Below the pieces are notes generated by a model. That model had not been told where the DNA came from. It was given only the letters and a program-made list of their open reading frames with translations, and made no database searches. Made by a program: the position numbers and the translations under genes. Below are positions 27,141-36,617 of a stretch of DNA of 64,000 bases, piece by piece. Position 1 is the first letter of the stretch; each line of letters starts with the position of its first letter. Source of the stretch: Paenibacillus sp. W2I17 (lineage in GTDB: Bacteria; Bacillota; Bacilli; Paenibacillales; Paenibacillaceae); contig NZ_JAUSXM010000001.1 of NCBI RefSeq assembly GCF_030815985.1, positions 1,798,001 to 1,862,000 on the forward strand. The letters run 5' to 3'.

Positions 27141-28246
27141 TGCGCAAGCTTGGTTCCCACGTTGTCTTTCGGTTTTTTCTTAGTCTGGGTGTCTCTGTTC
27201 TTGGCGGATTGCTATTCACAATTATTCATACACCGATCCCGTGGTTGCTCGGGCCAATGGTATTTATGCTGCTCGGCTCCCAAGTCGCCAAATGGCCGCT
27301 CATGTGGCCTGCCTCCATTCGGGACTATGGCATTTTGATTGTTGGTTATTCGATTGGACTCACCTTAACAGAAGAGGCATTACACGGCATTTTGCAACAA
27401 CTTCCCATGATGTTGCTGATGACCTTGCTCTTAATCGGGTTGTGTGTGATTACGGCTTACATCGCTTCAAAGGTAACCGACTTTGATTTCCCCTCCCTGC
27501 TGGTTGGCAGTATTCCAGGAGGACTATCCCAGATGGTGTCCCTCGCAGAAGAGATGAAATCCATCAACTTGACGCTGGTTACGTTTTTGCAGGTGACTCG
27601 GCTGATCATGATTGTCTTCTGTGTTCCGTTCCTGCTGTTCAGTCCGTGGATTGGAGGTATCGCAGGTGGCGGTTTGGATCATCCGTTCATTGACGTAGCG
27701 ACGTGGGGTTCCCTTTTCCCCGAGATTCTTGTCTATGCTCCGCTCTGTGTAGCGGGTGCATGGGTTGCACGCAAACTCCGATTTCCGACGGCCTTTATGC
27801 TGGGCCCCATGATTGTCATGTGTGTCGTTCAATTAAGCACAACGATGCACACGCCCAGTCTGCCAACCTCCCTCTTAAACGTATCGCAATTGATGATTGG
27901 CAGTCATGTTGGACTGATGCTCAAGCCAGAACAGTTGCAACGTAAGACACAGACGGTGACCCTAGCCGTGATTAGCAGTGTACTTCTCATTGCTGGTGCG
28001 CTTGGATTGAGTTATCTGTTAATGAATGTATTCTCCCTCTCGGCGGCTACCTCACTACTCAGTATGGCCCCTGGCGGAATGGATCAGATGAGTATCATGG
28101 CACATGAAGTGAATGCCGATCTTTCGGTTGTATCCGGGTACCAATTATTTCGCATCCTGTTTATTTTCTTCATCGTCTCTTCCGTACTGAAGATGATTCT
28201 TGTACATATGTTGAAAGAAAAGAAAGTTAAGCCCTCACTTCAATGA
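27140..28246 (+). CDS. AbrB-family membrane transporter (duplicated AbrB domain)
   Basis: 368 residues, about ten hydrophobic segments in two repeats. Each repeat has a GPM motif (IPWLLGPM; FPTAFMLGPM) and a PGG motif (SIPGGLSQM; MAPGGMDQM), the hallmark of the family named after Pseudomonas AbrB ammonia monooxygenase-like membrane proteins (unrelated to the DNA-binding AbrB). Function is not settled. ATG at 27131 and 27140 is in frame; 27140 overlaps the stop of the short upstream ORF. A terminator follows. Confidence 0.88.
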   Translation: MRKLGSHVVFRFFLSLGVSVLGGLLFTIIHTPIPWLLGPMVFMLLGSQVAKWPLMWPASIRDYGILIVGYSIGLTLTEEALHGILQQLPMMLLMTLLLIGLCVITAYIASKVTDFDFPSLLVGSIPGGLSQMVSLAEEMKSINLTLVTFLQVTRLIMIVFCVPFLLFSPWIGGIAGGGLDHPFIDVATWGSLFPEILVYAPLCVAGAWVARKLRFPTAFMLGPMIVMCVVQLSTTMHTPSLPTSLLNVSQLMIGSHVGLMLKPEQLQRKTQTVTLAVISSVLLIAGALGLSYLLMNVFSLSAATSLLSMAPGGMDQMSIMAHEVNADLSVVSGYQLFRILFIFFIVSSVLKMILVHMLKEKKVKPSLQ

Positions 28247-28270
28247 TCATATTCCTAGCTGATCCCATGA

Positions 28271-28320
28271 CAAAGAGAGTATCCATTTGATGTCACATCC
28301 TGCGGATACTCTCTTTTATT
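28271..28320 (+). terminator. Intrinsic terminator
   Basis: AAAGAGAGTATCC pairs with GGATACTCTCTTT across a 20-base loop, ending in TTTTATTT. It closes the transporter transcript and may also serve the opposite gene at 28376. Confidence 0.85.
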
Positions 28321-28375
28321 TGTACAGACTCATCTTCAGCATTTGGCCTCAGTCAATTTTAAGCATAATGACTAC

Positions 28376-28579
28376 TTATGAATAAATTCGGTTGTACATC
28401 CAGCCTACAATGCCCACCGTAACCACTGTTGCCCCAATAATAAATGCATAATAGCCAATCTTACTTTTGGACTCCGAAGTCTGATGGTCATAATAATCCG
28501 AGTTACGTCGGTAAAACCCCATCCATAACTCTCCGATCATATTCACAACAACCAATACAAAACGTTTAACAAGCCCCAT
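28376..28579 (-). CDS. Small membrane protein, 67 aa
   Basis: Two hydrophobic stretches, near residues 5-20 and 42-62, separated by a hydrophilic segment rich in Tyr, Asp and Ser (RRNSDYYDHQTSESKSK). GGAGA lies about 10 bases before the ATG. I recognise no family. It stands alone between a terminator and the cysteine-cluster gene on the same strand. Confidence 0.6.
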   Translation of the reverse strand: MGLVKRFVLVVVNMIGELWMGFYRRNSDYYDHQTSESKSKIGYYAFIIGATVVTVGIVGWMYNRIYS

Positions 28580-28656
28580 TGTATTCGCGTCTCCTCTCTC
28601 TGATCGACCTTCTTCCCTATTAAGTATAATTATCCCAATTCATTAAAACAACCTAC

Positions 28657-28920
28657 TCATATTACCTTCGGTGCAGTTTCTTGCTCCAACCAGGTTAGAA
28701 TATCAAATGCTTCCTGATCGGTGCTACCACACATCTCTTCCTCAGCTTGCAATCCACTGCATACCGCAGGACGATCTTTTTGGCCAAAAATTCCGCAGCG
28801 ATTATCATCCGTAAGCTGCACACAACGTACACCTGCCGGCTTGCCATGAGCCATGCCCGGTATCGGTGATGATATGGAAATCGCGATACAACATGCGGCA
28901 CAGCCTGTCCTGCATTCCAT
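28657..28920 (-). CDS. YkgJ-type cysteine-cluster protein
   Basis: 87 residues with eight Cys, starting MECRTGCAACCIAISI and continuing with RCVQL, RCGIF, PAVCSG and EMCGS. The C-x2-CC pattern followed by spaced Cys is the YkgJ/zinc- or iron-sulfur-cluster family. The role is unknown. GGAGGG lies 8 bases before the ATG. Length is at the short end for the family but appears complete. Confidence 0.87.
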   Translation of the reverse strand: MECRTGCAACCIAISISSPIPGMAHGKPAGVRCVQLTDDNRCGIFGQKDRPAVCSGLQAEEEMCGSTDQEAFDILTWLEQETAPKVI

Positions 28921-28963
28921 ACATATACCCTCCTAATTTTAATACTTATAGTACTGACAATAC

Positions 28964-29000
28964 GTGTTCAAAAAGACCGGTTTTCAATACCAAGAAGATG
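28964..29000. repeat. Partial copy of a dispersed repeat
   Basis: GTGTTCAAAAAGACCGGTTT, then TCAATACC, is the complement of a sequence close to the right arm of the hairpin at 23756-23824. A weaker match (GTGTTCAAAAGTAGGC) is at 16630. The extent of the family cannot be judged from one window. Confidence 0.4.
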
Positions 29001-29022
29001 GGATGAAGCTAGAACCTCTTAA

Positions 29023-29871
29023 TTATGAGCGATTTATCCAGGTCCAGGTTCGAGCCAGCCCCTGAGCAATTCTCCGATTCATACTTCGATTGGAGAAATA
29101 CCCCCCATGACTTAGCGGATTCCAACTCATAGCCACGCCGCCAGAGTTCACTTCAATATCTTCTTTAACCGCTTTCTCATAAGCAGGATCAATGGGGCGT
29201 AACGGATAACCCAGAATATCATCCCGATCGTAGAAGTTCACCCACTCCCCTTCCAGCCCGGCATAATACTGATTCACATGGGAAGAGGGCACCTGAATTG
29301 GGCAACTAAAGTCATGGTAACGCAAGCTCCATAAGGGCAGGGTTGTACCAAACGAGTAAAAATTGGTCAGCGTGTCGCCCCGCTCCAGAGCCGAGTTCAC
29401 ATCCACAACCTCAGGAACACGACTGGACGGATATTGCAGATCGTAGAAGAAGTTACTGGCGATTACGGCACCCAAACTATGGGCAACCACACAGAGCGGA
29501 GCTTCCGGTCCATTACGCTGTGCAAGAGTATGCATCGCCTGATTCAACGTTCGATGTACGGCATCATAGTTATGGCCTTGATTTTCCACCGGTTGATAAG
29601 CAACCGCATCAGCCAGGTAATGGATGACAAATCGGCGCAACGCCTGAAAGTTCAATCCCGGAGAGCTGACGAGCTGTTGAAAGAGCGCCTCTTCCCGCTC
29701 CTCAAATACATCCGCCCAATATACAGGTTCGATATCCAGCATCTGTTTGGAAGCGCCAGGCAAGACCATCACCTTGTCCAATTCCTTATGCAAACAAGCA
29801 ATCAGCTTGTCCGCGTACCCATCCTTCCGCATACCCAGCCCATGAATGACCATCACCGCAATACGTGTCAT
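29023..29871 (-). CDS. Alpha/beta hydrolase, lipase-like
   Basis: 282 residues. It starts with a hydrophobic strand and oxyanion loop (AVMVIHGLGM) and has the nucleophile elbow VAHSLGAV (GxSxG-like). A His late in the protein (SHGGYFSN) could complete the triad. I chose ATG 29871, which has AGGAGGAG upstream; a longer reading to 30096 would add 75 unlike residues and run into the treP terminator. Substrate unknown. It is on the same strand as treP, but a terminator separates them. Confidence 0.8.
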   Translation of the reverse strand: MTRIAVMVIHGLGMRKDGYADKLIACLHKELDKVMVLPGASKQMLDIEPVYWADVFEEREEALFQQLVSSPGLNFQALRRFVIHYLADAVAYQPVENQGHNYDAVHRTLNQAMHTLAQRNGPEAPLCVVAHSLGAVIASNFFYDLQYPSSRVPEVVDVNSALERGDTLTNFYSFGTTLPLWSLRYHDFSCPIQVPSSHVNQYYAGLEGEWVNFYDRDDILGYPLRPIDPAYEKAVKEDIEVNSGGVAMSWNPLSHGGYFSNRSMNRRIAQGLARTWTWINRS

Positions 29872-30048
29872 GGCTCTCCTCCTCATCGATCTAGGAACTC
29901 TTTCTCCACCATATGAACGCCACGACTCGAACATGCCTGAAGCTTGCTTTGTCAGAAGAACCTTTCCAACCACCATTATTTTAAAAATGTGATTCTTCCA
30001 TTTTATATACAGTTTACCATGATCGTCATGAAAATAACGATCATACAG

Positions 30049-30082
30049 CAAAAAGGAGCTGCACATCACGCAGCCCCTTCTT
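30049..30082 (-). terminator. Intrinsic terminator of treC-treP
   Basis: On the minus strand AAGGGGCTGC pairs with GCAGCTCCTT and is followed by TTTGC. It lies about 15 bp after the treP stop. Confidence 0.8.
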
Positions 30083-30096
30083 GTTGTTGTATTCAA

Positions 30097-32115
30097 TTAA
30101 CCTTTCAGATGAACCTTCAACACACCATTTTGATTAGATGTAACATCACCTGTCGTGACTTCCACCCGTTCAACCATATCCTGACCATCTGGAATGATAA
30201 TCGGTGTAATCAGCGGGTATCCCGCATCTTCAATTACCTTACGATCAAACTCCAACAGCTTTTGTCCAGCCTTTACATGCTCGCCAGCTTCCACATGCAT
30301 GTTGAAGCCTTCACCTTTGAGGGATACTGTATTAATCCCGACATGAATCAGAACTTGTAATCCACTCGCGTGTTCAAGAATCACCGCATGTTTACTTTTG
30401 ATCACATGAGCTACCTGAGCATCAAACGGGGCAACAACCAGGTTGCCGGAAGGTTCAATCGCTACACCTTCACCCATCTGTTTCTCGGCAAAAGCCGGAT
30501 CAGGTACTTGCTCCAGTGATACGGCCTGGCCTGTTAATGGCGCCATGATTTCCAGTGTATTCACTGCTTCGTCCCCTACTTGAGCTGCACTACGTGTGCG
30601 CTGGTTTGGATCTGTTTTTGCAGTTGAAGAGGTAACACCCGAAGCAGACTGCGATGTAGCCGCTTTAGGCTCATTAACAGTTTCATTGCTTGCACTCCGA
30701 TCTTCTTTTCTCAGTTTGGCTCTGCCAAAAAGGACGGTCAGTACAAAGGGTACAATCAGGACAATCGCCATGCCGATGAAGAAGACACCCCATTTGTTAG
30801 GGAAAATCGACAGGAATCCCGGTACGCCACCTACACCGATGGAGGTTGCCTGAACATTATTCATCGTCAGCAGCACACCACCAATTGCGGAACCGACCAT
30901 ACCAAAGATAAACGGATAACGGTAACGGATGTTAACACCAAAGATCGCCGGCTCGGTTACCCCGAGGAAGGCCGACACCGAGGACGTTGCCGCAAGTCCT
31001 CTCATTTTCTTCTCACGTAGGACAAGCATCATCGCAAGTGCCGCCGAACCTTGTGCGATGTTGGACAATGCCAGCATCGGCCACAGGAACGTACCGCCCT
31101 GACTACCAATGAGCTGAACATCGACCGCGAGGAACGTGTGATGCATACCGGTGATAACAAGCAAAGCGTATAGACCACCGTAGATCAGACCACCCAGCGC
31201 CGCGTATGAATCGTAAACATAGATCAAGCCGGAAGTAATTGCATTCGCAATGGCAAATGTAACTGGTCCAATGATCGTGAAGGCCAGGAATCCGGTAATC
31301 AGCAACGTGACCGGTGCAACGACCAGCAGTTTAATTGAATCATGTACCCTTTTGTTCAGGAAAATCTCCATCTTCGCAAGCAGATACGCCGATACCAGTA
31401 CCGGTAGAACCTGCCCTTGATAACCGATCTTCTCAATCTCCCAACCAAACAGATTCCATGTTGGCACCGTGCCATTATTCACAGCATCAGCGTAACCATA
31501 TGCACTCAGCAGATCGGGATGTACCAGAATGAGACCAAGCACGATCCCGAGCAGCGGACTGCCGCCGAACCTTTTTACAGCTGCCCAACCAATTAGAGCC
31601 GGCAGGAACGTGAAGGCTGTACTTGCGATCGTATTAATAATGGACGCAAGATCCTTCCAGGCTGGATAAACATCCACCAGTGATTTTCCATCAAAGAAAA
31701 TGCCTGGGCCTGTCAGAATATTGTTAATCCCGAGCAAAAGACCTGCCGTAATGATTGCAGGCAAGATCGGAATGAAAATATCCGAGAGTGTTTTAATCGC
31801 TCGCTGGATTGGATTTTGCTTTTTACCAGCAACCGCCTTCACATCATCCTTGGAAGAACGATCTCCCCCGGTAATCTGAATCATCTCATCATAGACTTTA
31901 TCTACCAGACCAGGCCCAATAACGACCTGGAATTGTCCTTGGGAAGAGAATTGTCCTTTAACCAGATCATTCTGATCCAGACTTTCAGTATCCACTTTAC
32001 TCTCATCGTACAAGGCAAACCGGAGTCGTGTAACACAGTGTGTAGCAGCTTCAATATTCTCTTTGCCACCGACTGCCCGGACGATCTCCTCAACCTGTTT
32101 TTTATCGATTGCCAT
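30097..32115 (-). CDS. treP: Trehalose-specific PTS permease, EIIBCA
   Basis: 672 residues. The order is EIIB (phosphorylated Cys in ATHCVTRLRF, about residue 27), EIIC (about 105-465; ten hydrophobic segments, with GMHHTFLAVDVQ and GVTEPAIFGV), a Ser/Thr/Ala-rich linker, and a C-terminal EIIA-Glc-type domain (about 520-665; active His in VLIHVGINTV). Trehalose specificity is inferred from similarity and from the adjacent treC; many Bacillus TreP proteins lack the EIIA domain, so this fused form can pass phosphate without a separate EIIA. It is 28 bp downstream of treC in one operon. It brings trehalose in as trehalose-6-phosphate. Confidence 0.93.
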   Translation of the reverse strand: MAIDKKQVEEIVRAVGGKENIEAATHCVTRLRFALYDESKVDTESLDQNDLVKGQFSSQGQFQVVIGPGLVDKVYDEMIQITGGDRSSKDDVKAVAGKKQNPIQRAIKTLSDIFIPILPAIITAGLLLGINNILTGPGIFFDGKSLVDVYPAWKDLASIINTIASTAFTFLPALIGWAAVKRFGGSPLLGIVLGLILVHPDLLSAYGYADAVNNGTVPTWNLFGWEIEKIGYQGQVLPVLVSAYLLAKMEIFLNKRVHDSIKLLVVAPVTLLITGFLAFTIIGPVTFAIANAITSGLIYVYDSYAALGGLIYGGLYALLVITGMHHTFLAVDVQLIGSQGGTFLWPMLALSNIAQGSAALAMMLVLREKKMRGLAATSSVSAFLGVTEPAIFGVNIRYRYPFIFGMVGSAIGGVLLTMNNVQATSIGVGGVPGFLSIFPNKWGVFFIGMAIVLIVPFVLTVLFGRAKLRKEDRSASNETVNEPKAATSQSASGVTSSTAKTDPNQRTRSAAQVGDEAVNTLEIMAPLTGQAVSLEQVPDPAFAEKQMGEGVAIEPSGNLVVAPFDAQVAHVIKSKHAVILEHASGLQVLIHVGINTVSLKGEGFNMHVEAGEHVKAGQKLLEFDRKVIEDAGYPLITPIIIPDGQDMVERVEVTTGDVTSNQNGVLKVHLKG

Positions 32116-32143
32116 AGTGTCACTTCCTATTTATAAAATGTGA

Positions 32144-33865
32144 TTAGTCCTGTTGTGGCACAAGCCACATATAGGATGCATACGGACTGAGAGAGATTTC
32201 CTGCGTCAGCGCAGGGGCTGCCTCCGTATTCCCTATGAGTAACTCTGCTGATTTGCCTGCAATATGATCATTCCAGACTGCTTCCGGAAGCGAGAACGTG
32301 ACGTCTCGTTTACTGAAGTTGGATACAACAATCAGGGACTCACTTCCATTGGTCCGTGCGTAGGCGAATACATCCGGGTGTGCATCGTCCAATCGTTCAT
32401 ACAGACCGTCGATCAGCACGTTAACCTGTTTACGCAGGGCAATCAATTTGCGGTAGTGATAGTAGATCGAATCTGGATCAGCCAGCTGCTGTTCCACGTG
32501 AATGGAAGGATACCGCTCATCCACCTTCAGCCAAGGTGTTCCCGTAGTGAAGCCTGCATTCTGACTTCCATTCCACTGCATCGGTGTGCGGGAGTTGTCC
32601 CGGGAACGCTCTTTTACAATGTTGAAAGCTTCTTCAGCGGATTTATCTCGTTCTTCCTGAAGCAAGCGGTACATGTTCGTTGATTCGATATCGCGGAACT
32701 CACTAACGTCATTCCAGACTGGATTCGGCATGCCGATCTCTTCTCCCTGGTAGACATAAGGTGTACCTTGCATTCCGTGTATCGTTGTTGCAAGCATCTT
32801 CGCACTCTCGGCACGATAATCACCATCATCGGCGAATCGGGATAGCGCCCGCGGCTGATCATGGTTATTAAGGAACAGCGCGTTCCAACCTCCACCGGCC
32901 TGCATGCCAGTTTGCCACTCACTGAAGAGCTGCTTCATCGCTTCGAAATCATACGGCATCAGTTCCCACTTCTGACCATTCGGATAATCCACTTTTAGGT
33001 GATGGAAGTTAAACGTCATCGAAAACTCCCGGGAAGCCGGGTTCGAATATTGGATACAATGTTCCAGTGTTGTGGAAGACATTTCCCCTACAGTCACCAT
33101 GTTGTAAGGCCCGAATACTTCTTCATACATCTCGGTAATGTACTCATGCACACGTGGTCCATCCGTGTAGTATTTGCGTCCATCACCCGGTGACACGCTG
33201 CCATCATCATCAGGGAACCGCTGGTCTTTGGAGATCAGGTTAATCACGTCCATACGGAAACCATCCACACCCTTTTCCGCCCAGAACTTGATCATATCCC
33301 GTACAGCTTTGCGTACTTCTTCATTCTCCCAATTCAGATCTGCCTGCGTTTTATCAAATAAAGTCAGGAAATATTGTCCCGTCTGTTCATCATACTGCCA
33401 CGCGGGCCCACCGAACTTGGATTGCCAGTTGTTTGGCACACCGCCATCCGGGGCAGGATCTTTCCAAATATAATAATCCCGATACGGATTATCCTTGGAA
33501 GAACGGGATTGCTGGAACCACTCATGATCGGTCGAGGAGTGATTCACCACGATATCAATCATCAGTTTCATATCACGAGCCTTCAGACCTTTCAGCAGTT
33601 CGTCAAAATCCTCCATCGTCCCATAATCCGGATTAATCCGGTAATAGTCCGCTACGTCATATCCATTATCATGCTGCGGGGATACATATACCGGCTGTAA
33701 CCACACAATATCGATACCCAGATGCTGCAAATAATCAAGCTTCTCGGTTAATCCACGAATATCTCCAGTACCCGATCCGGTTGTATCATTAAAACTCTTC
33801 GGATATACCTGATACACCGTTGATGTCTTCCACCAAGATGACGGAGTTGTATTATTAGAACTCAT
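32144..33865 (-). CDS. treC: Alpha,alpha-phosphotrehalase, GH13
   Basis: 573 residues. GH13 regions are visible: DIVVNHSS, GFRMDVINLI (nucleophile Asp), TVGEMSSTT (acid Glu) and NHDQPRALSRF. It cleaves trehalose-6-phosphate to glucose and glucose-6-phosphate in the cytoplasm. ATG 33865 with GGAGG 7 bases upstream is preferred to the one at 33898. It is first in the treC-treP operon, behind a promoter overlapped by a TreR-like operator. The assignment over oligo-1,6-glucosidase rests on the PTS neighbour and on overall similarity. Confidence 0.92.
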   Translation of the reverse strand: MSSNNTTPSSWWKTSTVYQVYPKSFNDTTGSGTGDIRGLTEKLDYLQHLGIDIVWLQPVYVSPQHDNGYDVADYYRINPDYGTMEDFDELLKGLKARDMKLMIDIVVNHSSTDHEWFQQSRSSKDNPYRDYYIWKDPAPDGGVPNNWQSKFGGPAWQYDEQTGQYFLTLFDKTQADLNWENEEVRKAVRDMIKFWAEKGVDGFRMDVINLISKDQRFPDDDGSVSPGDGRKYYTDGPRVHEYITEMYEEVFGPYNMVTVGEMSSTTLEHCIQYSNPASREFSMTFNFHHLKVDYPNGQKWELMPYDFEAMKQLFSEWQTGMQAGGGWNALFLNNHDQPRALSRFADDGDYRAESAKMLATTIHGMQGTPYVYQGEEIGMPNPVWNDVSEFRDIESTNMYRLLQEERDKSAEEAFNIVKERSRDNSRTPMQWNGSQNAGFTTGTPWLKVDERYPSIHVEQQLADPDSIYYHYRKLIALRKQVNVLIDGLYERLDDAHPDVFAYARTNGSESLIVVSNFSKRDVTFSLPEAVWNDHIAGKSAELLIGNTEAAPALTQEISLSPYASYMWLVPQQD

Positions 33866-33925
33866 GTTAACGCCTCCAATAAATTGTAATGCTCTCATGT
33901 GATGTTCTCGGTTAACTTCATATCT

Positions 33926-33956
33926 ATATTACATAAGTAAACATGTATATACAAGT
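33926..33956 (-). promoter_or_regulatory. treC promoter with overlapping TreR-like operator
   Basis: On the minus strand TTGTAT (33954-33949), a 17-bp spacer and TAATAT (33931-33926) form a good sigma-A promoter. The -35 lies inside the near-perfect palindrome ACTTGTATATACATGT (33956-33941), which fits the TreR operator of Bacillus as I remember it. Binding there would block polymerase until trehalose-6-phosphate is present. No treR gene is in the window. Confidence 0.7.
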
Positions 33957-34071
33957 TGAAACTATAATATGTATATTCTTCACCTCTTCTACACATTCCC
34001 CATAAATCTTTCCTCTGTAACATTTATTTTGGAACCTGCGTTCGTGAACCCAATGATATCTGTATTGGGAC

Positions 34072-34121
34072 AACAAAAAACCGTCTGTTCTTCCCACCAT
34101 TGGTGCGGGCAACAGACGGTC
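34072..34121 (-). terminator. Intrinsic terminator of dctA
   Basis: On the minus strand ACCGTCTGTT pairs with AACAGACGGT, with an inner CCCGCACCAATGGTGGG hairpin, and is followed by six T. The 34125-34235 stretch between it and the dctA stop holds no gene that I can support. Confidence 0.85.
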
Positions 34122-34235
34122 TAATTTGGTTGAACTTGTTAATTGAATTTGCTGTTCGTCAGTCAATGATTTCGTTGATTTAAATGATACGGTTACTTTC
34201 ACTTGACTAAGTCACTCTAGTAGGCACATTGCCTC

Positions 34236-35591
34236 CTACGACATCTCCGGTGAAACTGCGGCTTTACCCTGTTTTTCCTGCATATTCAACATCAATAAAG
34301 ATAGTGCAGCTTGCTCTTCCCTTTCCAGTTCAGCAGCACTGATCTCACCAGAGAGTACGGCACGCATTCGCTTTTGATCCAGCAGACCTTCCCATTTCGC
34401 CACCACAAATGCTGCGACACAGTTGCCCATCAGGTTGGTGAAGACACGCATTGTATCCATGAAACGATCTGCACCAAGCAGCAGAGCAACCGCTGCTACC
34501 GGAAAAGCATTGACAGCCACTGCCGTTGCAGACAGGGCCAAGAATGCGGAGCCAGGTACTCCTGCCATGCCTTTGGAACTTAACATCAACACCAGCAAAA
34601 TCGTAATCTGCTGCATCAATGTCAGTTCAATCCCTACGGCCTGAGCAACAAAAACCGTTGCCAAGGATAAATAGATCGAAGCGCCATCCAGATTAAACGA
34701 GTACCCCGTCGGCACTACAAGACCCACAACCGCACGATCACAACCCGCCTTGGTTAGTTTGTCCATCATGCGTGGCATCACCACTTCTGAGGATCCGGTT
34801 CCAATTGCCAGCATCACTTCAGAACGGGTATACTTCACAAATTGCAGGAAATTCAGCCCGGTAATCCACCAGGCAGCCAATGCCAGCATGACCAGAAACA
34901 GCAGCGCTGCGCCGTAACAGGCCAGAATTAACAGACCAAAGGATGATAAAGTGGAAGCCCCATAGGCACCTACCGTGTAAGCCATGGCTCCAAATGCACC
35001 AATTGGCGCGAGTTTCATGATATAACCGATGATGCGGAACACAATGCCGAGCAAGTTCTCAATCAGCGTAAGTACATTCTCTTTTGCCTTACTCTCCGTT
35101 GCTGCCAGCGCAACCCCGAACAGGCAGGCCACGAGCAGAACTTGCAGAAGTGCATTTTGTGCAAAGGCATCCACAACACTTGTCGGAATAATATTCATGA
35201 TAAAGTCTACCGTATGCGGTAACTCGGAACCATTGGTTTTCGCTTCAATTCCGCTTGCATCTATGGTTGAAGGGTCCACGTTCATTCCGGCACCTGGGCG
35301 AAGCAGATTGGCTGTTCCCAATCCAAGTACCAGCGCCACTGTAGTTGCAATCTCGAACCACACGATGGCTTTCAGTCCGATGCGACCTACTGACTTCAGA
35401 TCACCGATCTTGGCAATACCTGTCACAATCACCATGAAAATCAGTGGTGCGATGATCATCTTGATTAATTTGATGAAACCTGTTCCGAGCGGTTGCAGCA
35501 AGCTACCCAGATCCGGCCACAGGATGCCTACGCCAATCCCGATGATTACCGCTACAATAATTTGAAAAAATAATGATTTCATAAATGACAT
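34236..35591 (-). CDS. dctA: C4-dicarboxylate / glutamate symporter, DAACS family
   Basis: 451 residues, with the DAACS pattern: IKMIIAPLIFMVIVTGI, TGSSEVVMPRMMDKL (hairpin 1), VVPTGYSFNLDGASIYLSLA (helix 7 binding motif), SSKGMAGVPGSAFLALSAT (hairpin 2) and DRFMDTMRVFTNLMGN (helix 8). The PTGYSFNLDGASIY form and DRFMDTMR...NLMGN fit DctA better than glutamate carriers. It imports succinate, fumarate or malate with protons. GGGGGAG precedes ATG 35591. A terminator follows. No DcuS-type sensor is adjacent. Confidence 0.9.
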   Translation of the reverse strand: MSFMKSLFFQIIVAVIIGIGVGILWPDLGSLLQPLGTGFIKLIKMIIAPLIFMVIVTGIAKIGDLKSVGRIGLKAIVWFEIATTVALVLGLGTANLLRPGAGMNVDPSTIDASGIEAKTNGSELPHTVDFIMNIIPTSVVDAFAQNALLQVLLVACLFGVALAATESKAKENVLTLIENLLGIVFRIIGYIMKLAPIGAFGAMAYTVGAYGASTLSSFGLLILACYGAALLFLVMLALAAWWITGLNFLQFVKYTRSEVMLAIGTGSSEVVMPRMMDKLTKAGCDRAVVGLVVPTGYSFNLDGASIYLSLATVFVAQAVGIELTLMQQITILLVLMLSSKGMAGVPGSAFLALSATAVAVNAFPVAAVALLLGADRFMDTMRVFTNLMGNCVAAFVVAKWEGLLDQKRMRAVLSGEISAAELEREEQAALSLLMLNMQEKQGKAAVSPEMS

Positions 35592-35742
35592 GAACGCTCC
35601 CCCTGTTTGCGGTCAATTCGGATTTCCGTTTGGTTTCCGTGTAACTTTTTATATCATTCTAAAAGAGAGTTCAACAATGGAATTTCAATTTTTTTGTCAT
35701 TTGTACCAACTCTATCGGTGAAAATTGAACCTGAAACCGAAA

Positions 35743-35787
35743 AAAGACGAATATCACGTCAGTTATCCTGACGTGATATTCGTCTTT
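35743..35787. terminator. Perfect 20-bp stem terminator
   Basis: Two perfectly complementary arms (AAAGACGAATATCACGTCAG and its complement) flank a 5-base loop. On the minus strand T-residues follow, ending the UPF0173 gene transcript. Confidence 0.85.
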
Positions 35788-35826
35788 ATCCATAAATCTA
35801 TTTATTATTGAACAGGGGTTAAATGA

Positions 35827-36519
35827 TCACAGGGTAATAGATTCTCCCGGGGCCAGCACACGGCCTTCCAACCCTTTTGCAGCCAGTTGTTGCACGAAGT
35901 GTTCCGCATCCTGACGAATTACCGGGAACGTATCATAATGAACCGGAATTGTCAGTTTGGCATTAAACCATTCGGCCGCTTGCAGGGCATCCTCAGGTCC
36001 CATGGTGAAATGTCCACCAATCGGCAAGAAGGCAACATCGATATCATGACGATCACCGATCATTTTCATATCCCCGAAGAGACTTGTGTCTCCGGCATGC
36101 AAAATCGTTTTACCACCAATATTAATGATATATCCAGCAGGCAACCCTGCATACATGATCCGTTGTTCTTCTTCCAGCACAATCCCGGAAGTATGGAACG
36201 CCTGAATCATTTTGGCTTGAGCAAAGCCAAGATCTACCGTTCCGCCCATGTTCATGCCGAGTGTATCCAGACCTTTCCAGGACATATATGTAGCCAATTC
36301 CACAATAGCCACAACTTTGGCGTTATTTGCTTTGGCAATAGGTTCAGCATCGAGGATGTGATCCATATGTGCATGTGTCAGCAACACAACATCGGTCTTA
36401 ATATCTTCTGGCTTCGTTACAGCAAGCTCGTTGCCACGCAGGAAGGGATCAATGATCAGAGACTTTTCTTCTGTGCCCAGCTGTACACTGGAGTGACCGT
36501 GGAACGTAATATTCAACAA
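35827..36519 (-). CDS. ytkL: UPF0173 metal-dependent hydrolase
   Basis: 230 residues of the metallo-beta-lactamase fold. Metal ligands are visible in LTHAHMDHILD (HxHxDH), AFHTSG, HAGDTSLFGD and the terminal HYDTFP. The sequence follows Bacillus YtkL closely in length and motifs. The physiological substrate is unknown. It is a single gene between terminators, with GGAGG before the ATG. Confidence 0.9.
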   Translation of the reverse strand: MLNITFHGHSSVQLGTEEKSLIIDPFLRGNELAVTKPEDIKTDVVLLTHAHMDHILDAEPIAKANNAKVVAIVELATYMSWKGLDTLGMNMGGTVDLGFAQAKMIQAFHTSGIVLEEEQRIMYAGLPAGYIINIGGKTILHAGDTSLFGDMKMIGDRHDIDVAFLPIGGHFTMGPEDALQAAEWFNAKLTIPVHYDTFPVIRQDAEHFVQQLAAKGLEGRVLAPGESITL

Positions 36520-36617
36520 CTTGGATTCCTCCCGACATATGTTTTGATTATTTTGAAAACCACTATTTATTATAAATCATAGCTCTTCACCAACGCAAAA
36601 TTACGCTAGCCTCCGTG

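Noticed and set aside
33924..34202. GTG-started 92-codon frame on the minus strand
   Set aside because: It runs through the dctA terminator hairpin and into the treC promoter, and its only strong GGAGG is 24 bases from the start.
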